This document shows, one piece after another, positions 34,053 through 41,108 of a DNA stretch of 64,000 nucleotides. The notes below the pieces were generated by a model. The model saw only the letters and a program-made list of their open reading frames with translations, was not told where the DNA came from and did no database searches. The position numbers and the translations under genes were made by a program. Location: contig JACOUQ010000019.1 of the NCBI GenBank assembly GCA_016177775.1, positions 41,882-105,881 of the forward strand. The letters are read 5' to 3'. This DNA comes from Geobacter sp. GTDB lineage: Bacteria > Desulfobacterota > Desulfuromonadia > Geobacterales > Geobacteraceae. The number at the start of each line of letters is the position of its first letter. Positions within the stretch are counted from its first letter, which is position 1.

Positions 34053-34136
34053 CACGGAGTCACGGAGACGCGGAGAAAGGACCAAATGAAAATCATAATC
34101 TGGATTTCTCCGTGGCTCTGTGTCTCTGTGGCAGAA
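34053..34136. repeat. Paired CCACGGAGA-type arrays in opposite orientation
   Basis: Left arm at about 34053-34079 (units around CACGGAGAC, period 8 to 9) and right arm at about 34108-34136 (CTCCGTGGCTCTGTGTCTCTGTGGC) are imperfect complements and can fold into a hairpin of over 20 bp around an AT-rich centre. It lies upstream of prfC. Confidence 0.75.
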
Positions 34137-34157
34137 TTCTTATGAGTCAAGACACAA

Positions 34158-34187
34158 GAAAGGCGAAGATGGGTATCTTCGCCTTTC
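34158..34187. terminator. Strong hairpin, terminator-like
   Basis: GAAAGGCGAAGAT / ATCTTCGCCTTTC is a perfect 13-bp stem with loop GGGT. The flanking T run is weak. It lies downstream of the DoxX gene on the minus strand and upstream of prfC. Confidence 0.6.
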
Positions 34188-34246
34188 GAAGTCCACTTAT
34201 ATTTTTACATTTTCAAGGAGAAAAGGGCAACTGAAAAGATTGCAGG

Positions 34247-34702
34247 TCAGGAATCCCTCTCCCGCTGCCAGATCGCCCGGTCCAGCCCCCATCGGCCGCT
34301 GCCGCCGAAGAGAAGCGCCAGGGCCATGCCGATCAGTGCGAGGTTGTACTCGAAGCCGTGACCTTTGCCGGGCTGGCAGGTCATGTTCAGGAAAAAGCCG
34401 TTCACCCAGTGGACCTTCCAGACTGCCACCGCCATGACCGAGGCGATGCCGAGTCCGGAAACGCGCGTCAGGAAGCCGAAGAACACGCCGACACCACCGC
34501 CGAACTCGGCCAGCATGGCAAGGATGGTCATATACGCCGGTATCCCCATCCCTTCGAACGCCTTGATGGTACCCGTGACCCCGTGCCCGCCGAACAGCCC
34601 GAAAACCTTCTGCGCCCCATGCACCATGAAGATCACGCCCAGGGGGAGGCGGATCAGGAGCAGGGCAAGGTCGTATCCTTCGGTGTCGCAGGTTTTGTCC
34701 AT
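34247..34702 (-). CDS. DoxX family membrane protein
   Basis: A 151-residue membrane protein: ALLLIRLPLGVIFMVHGAQKVFGLFGG at the start is the DoxX signature, followed by three more hydrophobic segments (MTILAMLAEFGGGVGVFFGFL; GLGIASVMAVAVWKVHW; LALIGMALALLFGG). Function of the family is poorly defined; some members act in thiol redox or sulfur chemistry. ATG 34702 is preceded by GGAGG. It is divergent from tatD. Confidence 0.9.
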   Translation of the reverse strand: MDKTCDTEGYDLALLLIRLPLGVIFMVHGAQKVFGLFGGHGVTGTIKAFEGMGIPAYMTILAMLAEFGGGVGVFFGFLTRVSGLGIASVMAVAVWKVHWVNGFFLNMTCQPGKGHGFEYNLALIGMALALLFGGSGRWGLDRAIWQRERDS

Positions 34703-34828
34703 GATTTTCCTCCTGAAAAACAGCAGTCTGAAACATGCCCCAAAAGTATAACAATAATCCGCCCCGTTGCACGCCGGTACCGCAAAGTTCCCTTTGCATC
34801 TCCGGCTGGTGCGTTTACAATGGTAGGC

Positions 34829-35608
34829 ATGTTCATAGACACCCACTGCCACCTGGATGATCCGGCTTTTACCTCCCGCCTGGATGAGGTCATTGCTGCT
34901 GCCCGCTCTGCCGGTGTCGGGCGGTTCGTGGTTCCCGGAGTCGCTCCCGAAGGGTGGCCGGGGATCATGGCCCTTGCGCGCTCGCAAGCAGGCGTGCATC
35001 CCGCGATTGGCCTCCATCCGATGGTGGCGGAGCGTTTCAGCGCGGGACTGCTTTCCGAGCTGGCGGAATTGGGCCGGAGCGTTGTGGCCTTCGGGGAAAT
35101 TGGCCTGGACTACGCCCTTGCCGAGCCGGCCCGGGAGGCGCAGCAGACGGCGTTCCGGGAACAGCTGCGGCTGGCGATTAGGCTGGACAAGCCGGTGCTG
35201 ATCCATTGCCGCCGGGCATTCCAGGACCTGTTGCGGATACTGCGTGAGGAGCATGTGGAGCGGGTCGGCGGGATCATGCACGCCTTTTCCGGAAGCCCGG
35301 AGGTGGCCAGGGAGTGCATCGGTCTGGGTCTCGCCATCTCCGTGGCCGGGCCGGTCACTTGGGAGAACGCTGTCAGGCCGGTGGAGGTGGCCAGCCAGGT
35401 GCCGTCGGAGTGGCTGGTGCTGGAGACCGATGCCCCGGACATGACCCCCGAGCCGCACCGGGGGATGGATAATGAGCCCCGCTTTCTTCTGGAGATTGCG
35501 CGCAGGGTGGCGGAGATCCGGGGGATGTCGATGGAAGAGCTGGCGGAGTTGACCACGCGCAATGCCGAGCGGGTGCTGCGGTTGGATGGGATGATAGGGA
35601 TGAAGTAG
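34829..35608 (+). CDS. TatD family metal-dependent hydrolase
   Basis: A 259-residue TIM-barrel hydrolase: FIDTHCHLDD with the first metal His pair, AIGLHPMVA, GEIGLDY with the bridging Glu, PVLIHCRRA, IMHAFSG, and VLETDAPDMTPEPHRG with the catalytic Asp. TatD proteins are 3'-5' exonucleases or related phosphoesterases. ATG 34829 gives the normal N-terminus; an in-frame ATG 34820 is 9 bases earlier, and neither has a clear Shine-Dalgarno. The stop codon lies inside a 28-bp perfect palindrome. Confidence 0.92.
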   Translation: MFIDTHCHLDDPAFTSRLDEVIAAARSAGVGRFVVPGVAPEGWPGIMALARSQAGVHPAIGLHPMVAERFSAGLLSELAELGRSVVAFGEIGLDYALAEPAREAQQTAFREQLRLAIRLDKPVLIHCRRAFQDLLRILREEHVERVGGIMHAFSGSPEVARECIGLGLAISVAGPVTWENAVRPVEVASQVPSEWLVLETDAPDMTPEPHRGMDNEPRFLLEIARRVAEIRGMSMEELAELTTRNAERVLRLDGMIGMK

Positions 35609-35632
35609 AGACGTTGCATGCAACGTCTCTAC
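35605..35632. repeat. Perfect 28-bp palindrome over the tatD stop codon
   Basis: GTAGAGACGTTGCA followed immediately by its exact complement. It contains the TAG stop of tatD. I recognise this as a common type of intergenic palindrome in diverse bacteria. It may act as a terminator-like hairpin, though there is no T run. Confidence 0.85.
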
Positions 35633-35668
35633 GAGAATATATAAATCACATTAAAAGGAGCCACTTCC

Positions 35669-36403
35669 ATGTCAAAGGTCGAAGAAACACCAATTTCCTG
35701 CGCCAGATGCAGCGCTGTCTGGCAGAAAAACGGCGTCACCAACTGCTGGAGCGGAGACCCTGCCACGGCCCCGCCCCGGCCGGCAAACTGCCCGTCGAAG
35801 CTTCACTCTGACATCATTCAATCCGCGGTTGCCGAATTCAAGGGAGAAAACGAGGATGCAAAGCTGGCGCGGGTGGCCGCTCGGGTGGAGGCGCTCTGCT
35901 ACCAGCCGGTCCCCGGCAGCGACGCGGTCAACGCCAGGTGGACTCGGGTGGAGGATACCGTGGCACTGGCGAACCTCATGGGGTGGAAGAAGGTGGGGAT
36001 AGCGACCTGCATCGGCCTTCTGGCCGAGACCGAACAGCTCTCCGCCATTCTCAGCGCCCAGGGGCTTGAGCCCCAGAGTGTCTGCTGCAAGGCAGGGAGC
36101 ATCGACAAGCTGGAGCTGGGGCTAACGGAGGATGACAAGGTGCGTCCCGGCATGTTCGAGCCGGCCTGCAACCCCATTGCCCAGGCAGAGATCTGCAACC
36201 GGATCGGCACGGATATGAACATCATCGTCGGCCTCTGTGTTGGCCACGACATGCTGTTCACCAAGCATTCCAAGGCGCCGGTCACCACGCTCGTCTGCAA
36301 GGACCGGGTCACAAACCACAACCCCGCAGCTGTCCTCTATGGGCAGAACTTCTACTACAAGCGGCTGCAGAAGCAGCCGGTGATCAAGGAGCCGAAGGAT
36401 TAA
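35669..36403 (+). CDS. DUF1847 cysteine-rich protein
   Basis: A 244-residue protein with a cysteine-rich N-terminus (CARCSAVWQ, NCWSGDP, ANCPS) that probably binds metal, and further conserved Cys in GIATCIGL, VCCKAGS, MFEPACNPIAQAEI, IVGLCVGHDMLF and TTLVCKDR. This pattern fits the DUF1847 family of anaerobes, whose function is not established. ATG 35669 is preceded by AAAAGGAG. Confidence 0.82.
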   Translation: MSKVEETPISCARCSAVWQKNGVTNCWSGDPATAPPRPANCPSKLHSDIIQSAVAEFKGENEDAKLARVAARVEALCYQPVPGSDAVNARWTRVEDTVALANLMGWKKVGIATCIGLLAETEQLSAILSAQGLEPQSVCCKAGSIDKLELGLTEDDKVRPGMFEPACNPIAQAEICNRIGTDMNIIVGLCVGHDMLFTKHSKAPVTTLVCKDRVTNHNPAAVLYGQNFYYKRLQKQPVIKEPKD

Positions 36404-36526
36404 TCCCACGGACCCCGGAATTTGGCCGATCCGCTTTTTCTTGACCCCCATCAATTCCATTCCCGCGCATTGACGGTATGCTTTGTTCAAAAGCATTTGA
36501 AACTTGGATGAATAGGATGAACACGG

Positions 36527-36976
36527 ATGGAAAATCTTGAGTCATACCTGTTGCAGATCGTTGAGGCGTCCCCGGATGCTATACTCATCGCGGACCTGGA
36601 GGGGATCATCCTCTACTGGAATATCGGGGCCGAGCGGCTCTTGGGATTCACAGCGACGGAGGCGGTGGGGAAGCCGCTGGACATCATCATACCAGAGAAT
36701 CTCCGGGCGCGGCACAACGAGGGGTATGATCAGGTCATGGCGAGTGGCGAGACGAAGTACAAGACCGGCCTTCTCTCAGCGCCTGCACTCCGCAAGGACG
36801 GCAGCCGGGTCTCCCTGGAGTTCAGCATCGTGCTTCTGCGCGATGCTGGCGGCGCCATGGCCGGGTGCGCGTCGATCATGCGGGACGTGAGCGAGCGGTG
36901 GCAGAAGGAGAAGGAGCTGAAAGAGCGGCTGGCGGACTGCGAGGCCAGGCTGGCCGATACGGGGAGGCAACCATGA
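36527..36976 (+). CDS. Single PAS domain protein
   Basis: A 149-residue protein with one PAS domain (residues about 5-125): VEASPDAILIADLEGIILYWNIGAERLLGFTATEAVGKPLDIIIPENLRARH, ending in MAGCASIMRDVSERWQKEKELKERLADCEARL. There is no output domain. PAS domains of this kind bind heme, flavin or small ligands. Its stop overlaps the start of the RIC gene by 4 bases (ATGA), so it may be a signal partner of that protein. Confidence 0.88.
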   Translation: MENLESYLLQIVEASPDAILIADLEGIILYWNIGAERLLGFTATEAVGKPLDIIIPENLRARHNEGYDQVMASGETKYKTGLLSAPALRKDGSRVSLEFSIVLLRDAGGAMAGCASIMRDVSERWQKEKELKERLADCEARLADTGRQP

Positions 36977-37710
36977 ACGCGGAAGAGAGAGAACAGGCGA
37001 AAATCAGGCCGGATACTACGGTAGGCGAAATCGTGGCCGATGATTTCCGGACCGCAAAGGTATTCGAGAGCCATGGAATCGATTTCTGCTGCGGCGGCAA
37101 GGTCCCGTTCGCCGATATATGCCGGGAAAAGGGGATCGACCCGGCCCTGCTGGAGCAGGAGCTGACGGATGCCAGAAGCGCGCCGGTCGATAGGGGGCAC
37201 AATTATGTGGCATGGACGCTGCCGTTTCTCGCCGACTACATCATCAATACTCACCATGCCTATCTGAACGAGAACACCGGCCGGATCGGGTCTTACGCCA
37301 GCAAGATCGCCGAGGTCCATGGCGCCAACCACCCCGAGGTTATCGAGATCGCCGCAATCTTCGCCAGGATCGCCACCGACATGGCGGCCCATCTGCGCGA
37401 GGAGGAAGAGGTGCTGTTCCCGGCCGTCAGGCGCATCGAGGCGGCCAGAAGCGGAGGCAACTTCCCTGCGCCGGAGGACCTGGCAACGATTCGCGCTTCC
37501 CTGGAAAAGCTGGGCCGCGAGCACGAGGAGATCGGGGATGCGGTGCACGAGATCCGCCACCTTTCCAGGGAGTATGCGTTACCGGCAGATGTCTGCAACA
37601 CCTTCGCGATCACTTACCGCATGCTGAAGGAGTTCGAGGATGACCTGCACAAGCATGTCCATCTCGAAAACAACATCCTCTTTCCGAAGGCTGCGGGGGC
37701 GCAGGAGTGA
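36973..37710 (+). CDS. RIC/ScdA-type iron-sulfur cluster repair di-iron protein
   Basis: A 245-residue protein of the RIC (YtfE, ScdA, NorA) family that protects or restores Fe-S clusters after nitrosative or oxidative damage. The N-terminal ScdA domain has TVGEIVADDFRTAKVFESHGIDFCCGGK with the Cys-Cys pair; the C-terminal hemerythrin-like domain has DYIINTHHAYL, AAHLREEEEVLFPAV, LGREHEEIGDAV and LHKHVHLENNILFP. ATG 36973 lies in an ATGA overlap with the PAS gene and has GGGAGG upstream. Confidence 0.93.
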   Translation: MNAEEREQAKIRPDTTVGEIVADDFRTAKVFESHGIDFCCGGKVPFADICREKGIDPALLEQELTDARSAPVDRGHNYVAWTLPFLADYIINTHHAYLNENTGRIGSYASKIAEVHGANHPEVIEIAAIFARIATDMAAHLREEEEVLFPAVRRIEAARSGGNFPAPEDLATIRASLEKLGREHEEIGDAVHEIRHLSREYALPADVCNTFAITYRMLKEFEDDLHKHVHLENNILFPKAAGAQE

Positions 37711-37876
37711 CCTTCCCCTGCCTGTTCCTTTGCTGATCCCGCGCCTGCAAACGGGCGCGGGTAATTCGCTCACGCAGGTCGCCATCCTTGAGAAAATCCT
37801 TGTCCAACCGCTTCAGTTGCTGATCCAGCAGGTAGTTGGCCTAGTGAATCAGGCAGATGGGGAATGTGCCGCGCTT
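37711..37876 (-). pseudogene. Remnant of a four-helix-bundle suffix-type protein
   Basis: On the minus strand one frame reads ICLIH, a TAG stop, then ANYLLDQQLKRLDKDFLKDG and DLRERITRARLQAR. This looks like the C-terminal end of a small four-helix-bundle protein in which a Gln codon (CAG) would have become TAG. No start or N-terminal part is present, and the frame continues without meaning into the end of the RIC gene. Confidence 0.45.
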
Positions 37877-37885
37877 TGTTGAGCT

Positions 37886-38314
37886 TTATTTAACTTGCCT
37901 GTCAAGGACGATATATAATTTCCCGCTCTTTTCTCCTAGAGGGAAGATCCATGTGCCCTCGTCTGATTTTGTGGGAACCATTTTTATCTCTACATTTCTG
38001 ATGATCTTAAGGTTTGGTTTGTACTTTATTCCCTTATGAATATAGACTTTATTATCTTCTTCACTAGCCTTGACGATTGACACTTTTTCGACCTTGCCGC
38101 TCTTTAGGATTTCCCTATCCATTTTTAAGGTTTCGTCGCGCTCCTCTTTGGTCACGCCTTCCCAGCAGTATAGGTCGTTTAAAAGCATTGCATCTTTGCT
38201 TTTGAATGCTTCTGTTACCTTGGCAATGATCCGCTCCTCCTCTTTGGCAGAAGCGGCAAAGGCACCTGAGACAATAACTTGCAGGATAAAGAAGGAAGAG
38301 ATTAGCCTTTTCAT
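37886..38314 (-). CDS. Small secreted protein of unknown function
   Basis: A 142-residue protein with a signal peptide (MKRLISSFFILQVIVSGAFA, cleavage near ASA). The mature part is Lys/Glu-rich with DLYCWEGVTKEERDETLKMDREILKSG and strand-like C-terminal segments. More AT-rich than its neighbours, which hints at acquisition. AAAAGGAG is 8 bases before the ATG. No family recognised. Confidence 0.65.
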   Translation of the reverse strand: MKRLISSFFILQVIVSGAFAASAKEEERIIAKVTEAFKSKDAMLLNDLYCWEGVTKEERDETLKMDREILKSGKVEKVSIVKASEEDNKVYIHKGIKYKPNLKIIRNVEIKMVPTKSDEGTWIFPLGEKSGKLYIVLDRQVK

Positions 38315-38336
38315 GGGGGATCTCCTTTTAGATTGC

Positions 38337-38762
38337 TCAACGGCTGAGAGCTGCCCGGCCTCTGGCGTCGGTCGTGCCCTTCCCCCACCCATTTTTCAAG
38401 AGCATTCCCCCACCCAAGGCAGGGGGGAGCCCATAGGGCAGGATTTGATACTTGATTCTGACCATTTCAACCCTGCGGCCGGAACGGCGGATAAACCCCA
38501 CTGTGAGGCCGAACGGTCGGGCGATCTTCTCCAGGGTCTCCAGGGTCGGGTTTCCCCGGTCCTTTTCTATCTCCATGAGCACCCGTGGGTAGATCTTCAG
38601 CACCTTTTCGGCGTACTCGACCTGCGTCAACCCCACGATCTTCCGCATCCTGCGCGTGGCCTGGCCGAGGGTGAGCTTCCCCGCCTCCAGGTTGGCATAG
38701 AGCGCTTCCTTTTCCCGCCGGATTTCCTCGGGCGTCCGATTTTTGACTGCTCTGCGTGGCAT
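38337..38762 (-). CDS. XRE-type helix-turn-helix regulator
   Basis: A 141-residue protein. Residues about 35-95 form an XRE helix-turn-helix (LTLGQATRRMRKIVGLTQVEYAEKVLKI then RVLMEIEKDRGNPTLETLEKIARPFGLTVGFIRR). The last 35 residues (from about LPYGLPPALGGG) are low-conservation and coded by a GC-rich intergenic repeat, so the native end may have been earlier. It begins 2 bases after the stop of a 49-codon frame, a layout like that of toxin-antitoxin or phage-type repressor operons. Confidence 0.75.
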   Translation of the reverse strand: MPRRAVKNRTPEEIRREKEALYANLEAGKLTLGQATRRMRKIVGLTQVEYAEKVLKIYPRVLMEIEKDRGNPTLETLEKIARPFGLTVGFIRRSGRRVEMVRIKYQILPYGLPPALGGGMLLKNGWGKGTTDARGRAALSR

Positions 38763-38764
38763 TG

Positions 38765-38914
38765 CTATCCCTTCCCCCCTGCATCCCGCAGATCGGCAGC
38801 GAGCTCGCCGCAGCGCCGGGCAACCCCTTCAATCACCAGCCTCTCCACTTCGCATTCCCCGTGTGGTTGTTGTCCATCCCTCAGTCGATACAATAGATGT
38901 AGTATAGCTTTCAT
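38765..38914 (-). CDS. Possible 49-residue protein before the HTH gene
   Basis: An open frame from ATG 38914 to TAG 38765 reading MKAILHLLYRLRDGQQPHGE, then a helical, charged C-terminus (VERLVIEGVARRCGELAADL). Its stop is 2 bases from the HTH start. There is no Shine-Dalgarno, because the bases directly before the ATG are an inverted repeat. It could be a leader peptide, a small toxin or accidental. Confidence 0.4.
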   Translation of the reverse strand: MKAILHLLYRLRDGQQPHGECEVERLVIEGVARRCGELAADLRDAGGKG

Positions 38915-39026
38915 GCTATTAAAATAGCGTGAAAATGGGTGATTATCAATAAATCATGCCATCATAATAGCCATTTTTTGCATTGTCGCAGAAAGGCTAT
39001 TAACAACCATATGCCATTTTAATAGC
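38915..39026. promoter_or_regulatory. Cluster of GCTATT inverted-repeat operators
   Basis: GCTATTAAAATAGC at 38915-38928 and its reverse-oriented near copy GCCATTTTAATAGC at 39013-39026 (13 of 14 match) flank two more half sites, AATAGC at 38966 and GCTATT at 38996. The region is AT-rich and lies before the HTH operon. I infer binding sites for the XRE protein encoded downstream. Confidence 0.55.
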
Positions 39027-39051
39027 TATGATAACTGCGTGAGTTTAGAAT

Positions 39052-39825
39052 TCAGGTATTCAGGAACTTCCGGATGTTAGCCACCCCCCGCTCCACGCGG
39101 TCCTTGCTGTGGGCCTCGATGGTGAGGACCGCGTCCGGCGCATAGCGCTTCATGAGCGAGAAAAAGAGGTCGAAGTCGATGGCCCCCTCGCCAATGGGGA
39201 GGTGGTCATCCTTTAGGCCGAAGTTGTCGTGAACGTGGGCCTCGGCGATGTATTGGCCGAGCTCCGCGAACCACTCCTCCATTCCCACCTTCTTGAACAT
39301 GTTCCAGTGCCCCACGTCGAAGCAGTGTCGCAGGCGGGGGGAGTCGGCCGCCTCGATCAGCGCCTTGAGGGTGGAGGGCTCCTCCTCGAAGATGTTCTCT
39401 ACCGCCACGATGCAGCCGATCTGCTCGGTCCGCTCCAGGACGTGGCGGAACGCCGCCAGGGCGTGGCCGAGCCAGGCGTCCTGGCGCTCGCCGTAGCGCC
39501 ACCGGTCGTAGCCGGGGTGGAAGACGATCACCCGCGGCTTGATGACCTCGGCGGCGTCCAGCACCTGGTTGAAGCGGTGCATGGTGGCCTCGCGGATCAG
39601 CCTCTCGGTGGAGCCGGGGTTCAGGTCCATGAAGGTGGCGTGGATCGAGGAATTGAGCCCCGAAGAATGCAGGGAAGCGGCGGTGGCGGCCAGTTCTTCG
39701 GGAACCAGGGCGTCGAGGGCCTCGCCGGAGAAGAATATCTCGGGATTGATGTTGTTGGCCACAGCGAACGGGAGGTGCTCCGCCAGGGCGTGGAAGTGGA
39801 TGTTTGCATGGATCGGATTATTCAT
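39052..39825 (-). CDS. Sugar phosphate isomerase/epimerase-like TIM barrel protein
   Basis: A 257-residue xylose-isomerase-like TIM barrel (AP endonuclease 2 superfamily). Metal-ligand-type segments are IVFHPGYDRW, CIVAVENIFEEEP, HCFDVGHWNMF, EAHVHDNFGLKDDHLPIGEGAIDF and LTIEAHSKD. The substrate is unknown. It overlaps the start side of the upstream potassium-channel gene by 8 bases, so the two are cotranscribed. Confidence 0.88.
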   Translation of the reverse strand: MNNPIHANIHFHALAEHLPFAVANNINPEIFFSGEALDALVPEELAATAASLHSSGLNSSIHATFMDLNPGSTERLIREATMHRFNQVLDAAEVIKPRVIVFHPGYDRWRYGERQDAWLGHALAAFRHVLERTEQIGCIVAVENIFEEEPSTLKALIEAADSPRLRHCFDVGHWNMFKKVGMEEWFAELGQYIAEAHVHDNFGLKDDHLPIGEGAIDFDLFFSLMKRYAPDAVLTIEAHSKDRVERGVANIRKFLNT

Positions 39826-40873
39826 CGGTTGGCGTTTTCCTCCGTTGCTTCATTATGACCTCGGCCGCGCACGGAAGGCAACCGATCAGTTTTTCCAGCT
39901 GCTGGATGGAGGAAGTTTCGCCCAGCACGATCAGGGTGTCGTGCCGCTCGATCCTGGTATGTGATTCGGGATTGAAGACCATCGTGCCATCCGCCTTCTT
40001 GATGCCGACGATGATGACGCCGGTCTCCTTGCGGAACCCGGAAGTTGCCAGGTTTTCCCCCACGAAACCGGAGTCGGGGGGGATAAGTATCTCCTCCAGC
40101 TGGAGGTCGAGGTGCTCGCGGCCGGTGGCGATCTCGATGAAGTCGACCACGTTGGGGCGCAGGATTGCCTGGGCCATGCGGCTTCCTCCGATGAGGTAGG
40201 GGGAAACCACCTTGTTCGCCCCTGCGCGCAGGAGCTTCTTCTCCGAACCCTCCTCCCCGGAACGGGCGAGGATGTAAAGGTTCGGGTTGAGCTCGCGTGC
40301 CGTCAGGGTTATATAGACGTTCTCTGAGTCCGAGGAGACCACGGAGATGAGTCCCTTGGCATTTTTGATCGAAGCCTTCAACAGCACCTCGTCGTCGGTG
40401 GCATCGCCGGTGATGCAGAGATACCCCTCATCGCGGAGCTTCTCCAGGACCAGCGGGTCCCTTTCGATCACCACGAACGGGAGGGGCTTTGCGGCCAGTT
40501 CCCGGCAGATCAGCGACCCCATCCGGCCGAAGCCGCAGATGATGTAGTGCTCTTTCATCGTCTCGATCTTCTTTTCCACCTTCTTCCTCCCGATGATGCG
40601 CTGGATCTGCCCCTCGAACATGATCTGGGCGACGGTCCCCACGATGTAGCCGATGACGCTGACGCCGAAGACGATCAGCAGGATGGTGAAAATCTTCCCG
40701 GCGTCGGAGAGCTCGTGGACTTCGCGAAACCCGACGGTGCCGAGGGTGATGACCGTCATGTAGAGGGAGTCGAGGATTCGCCACCCCTCGATGCCGGCAT
40801 AGCCGACCGTTCCGAGGGTTATCAGAAGGGCCAGCACGGATATGGAGATTTTCAGGTGTCGTAAGGGATCCAT
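39818..40873 (-). CDS. Two-helix potassium channel with RCK (TrkA) domain
   Basis: A 351-residue MthK-like channel. Two membrane helices (about residues 8-27 and 60-85) flank a pore loop with ITLGTVGFREV in place of the usual TVGYGD. A RCK/TrkA-N Rossmann domain follows (YIICGFGRMGSLICREL; VVIERDP; CITGDATDDEVLLKASI), then a TrkA-C domain (IGRRHDTLIVLG-like IERHDTLIVLGE). It likely conducts K+ or another cation under cytoplasmic ligand control. ATG 40873 is preferred to a TTG 9 bases earlier. Confidence 0.9.
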   Translation of the reverse strand: MDPLRHLKISISVLALLITLGTVGYAGIEGWRILDSLYMTVITLGTVGFREVHELSDAGKIFTILLIVFGVSVIGYIVGTVAQIMFEGQIQRIIGRKKVEKKIETMKEHYIICGFGRMGSLICRELAAKPLPFVVIERDPLVLEKLRDEGYLCITGDATDDEVLLKASIKNAKGLISVVSSDSENVYITLTARELNPNLYILARSGEEGSEKKLLRAGANKVVSPYLIGGSRMAQAILRPNVVDFIEIATGREHLDLQLEEILIPPDSGFVGENLATSGFRKETGVIIVGIKKADGTMVFNPESHTRIERHDTLIVLGETSSIQQLEKLIGCLPCAAEVIMKQRRKTPTDE

Positions 40874-41050
40874 TAGCTGCAAGGATACTATCGCATCCGG
40901 CGAAATTCAAGCTTTAACGGGCTGTTAAACTTTTCCTCCCCCCTTGCGAAAAGGGCTAAAGAACGACCCTGATTTCGTGTACTACTCCAGTTTCAATGTC
41001 CTTAAAAACGTAATAACCTGCTGATATGTCAAGGTAAAACCGGGAATTTC

Positions 41051-41078
41051 TTGACTTTTTATGTATACTGTATACAAT
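41051..41078 (+). promoter_or_regulatory. Promoter of the GntR gene with overlapping perfect palindrome
   Basis: TTGACT at 41051-41056 and TACAAT at 41073-41078 are spaced by 16 bases, a good sigma-70 type promoter. Between and over the -10 lies TGTATACTGTATACA (41062-41076), a perfect 15-bp palindrome. The placement suggests autorepression by the FadR/GntR-type protein encoded just downstream. Confidence 0.75.
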
Positions 41079-41108
41079 ACGCCAAACCTGCCAGGGGGCC
41101 GCCAATTC

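Noticed and set aside
32267..34234. A 655-codon open frame antisense to prfC
   Set aside because: The composition (runs of Val, Leu, Gly, Asp, Glu) is typical of antisense shadows, and prfC on the other strand has full GTPase motifs.
34247..35623. A 458-codon frame joining DoxX with DNA antisense to tatD
   Set aside because: The true DoxX start at 34702 has a strong GGAGG; the upstream part is the shadow of tatD.
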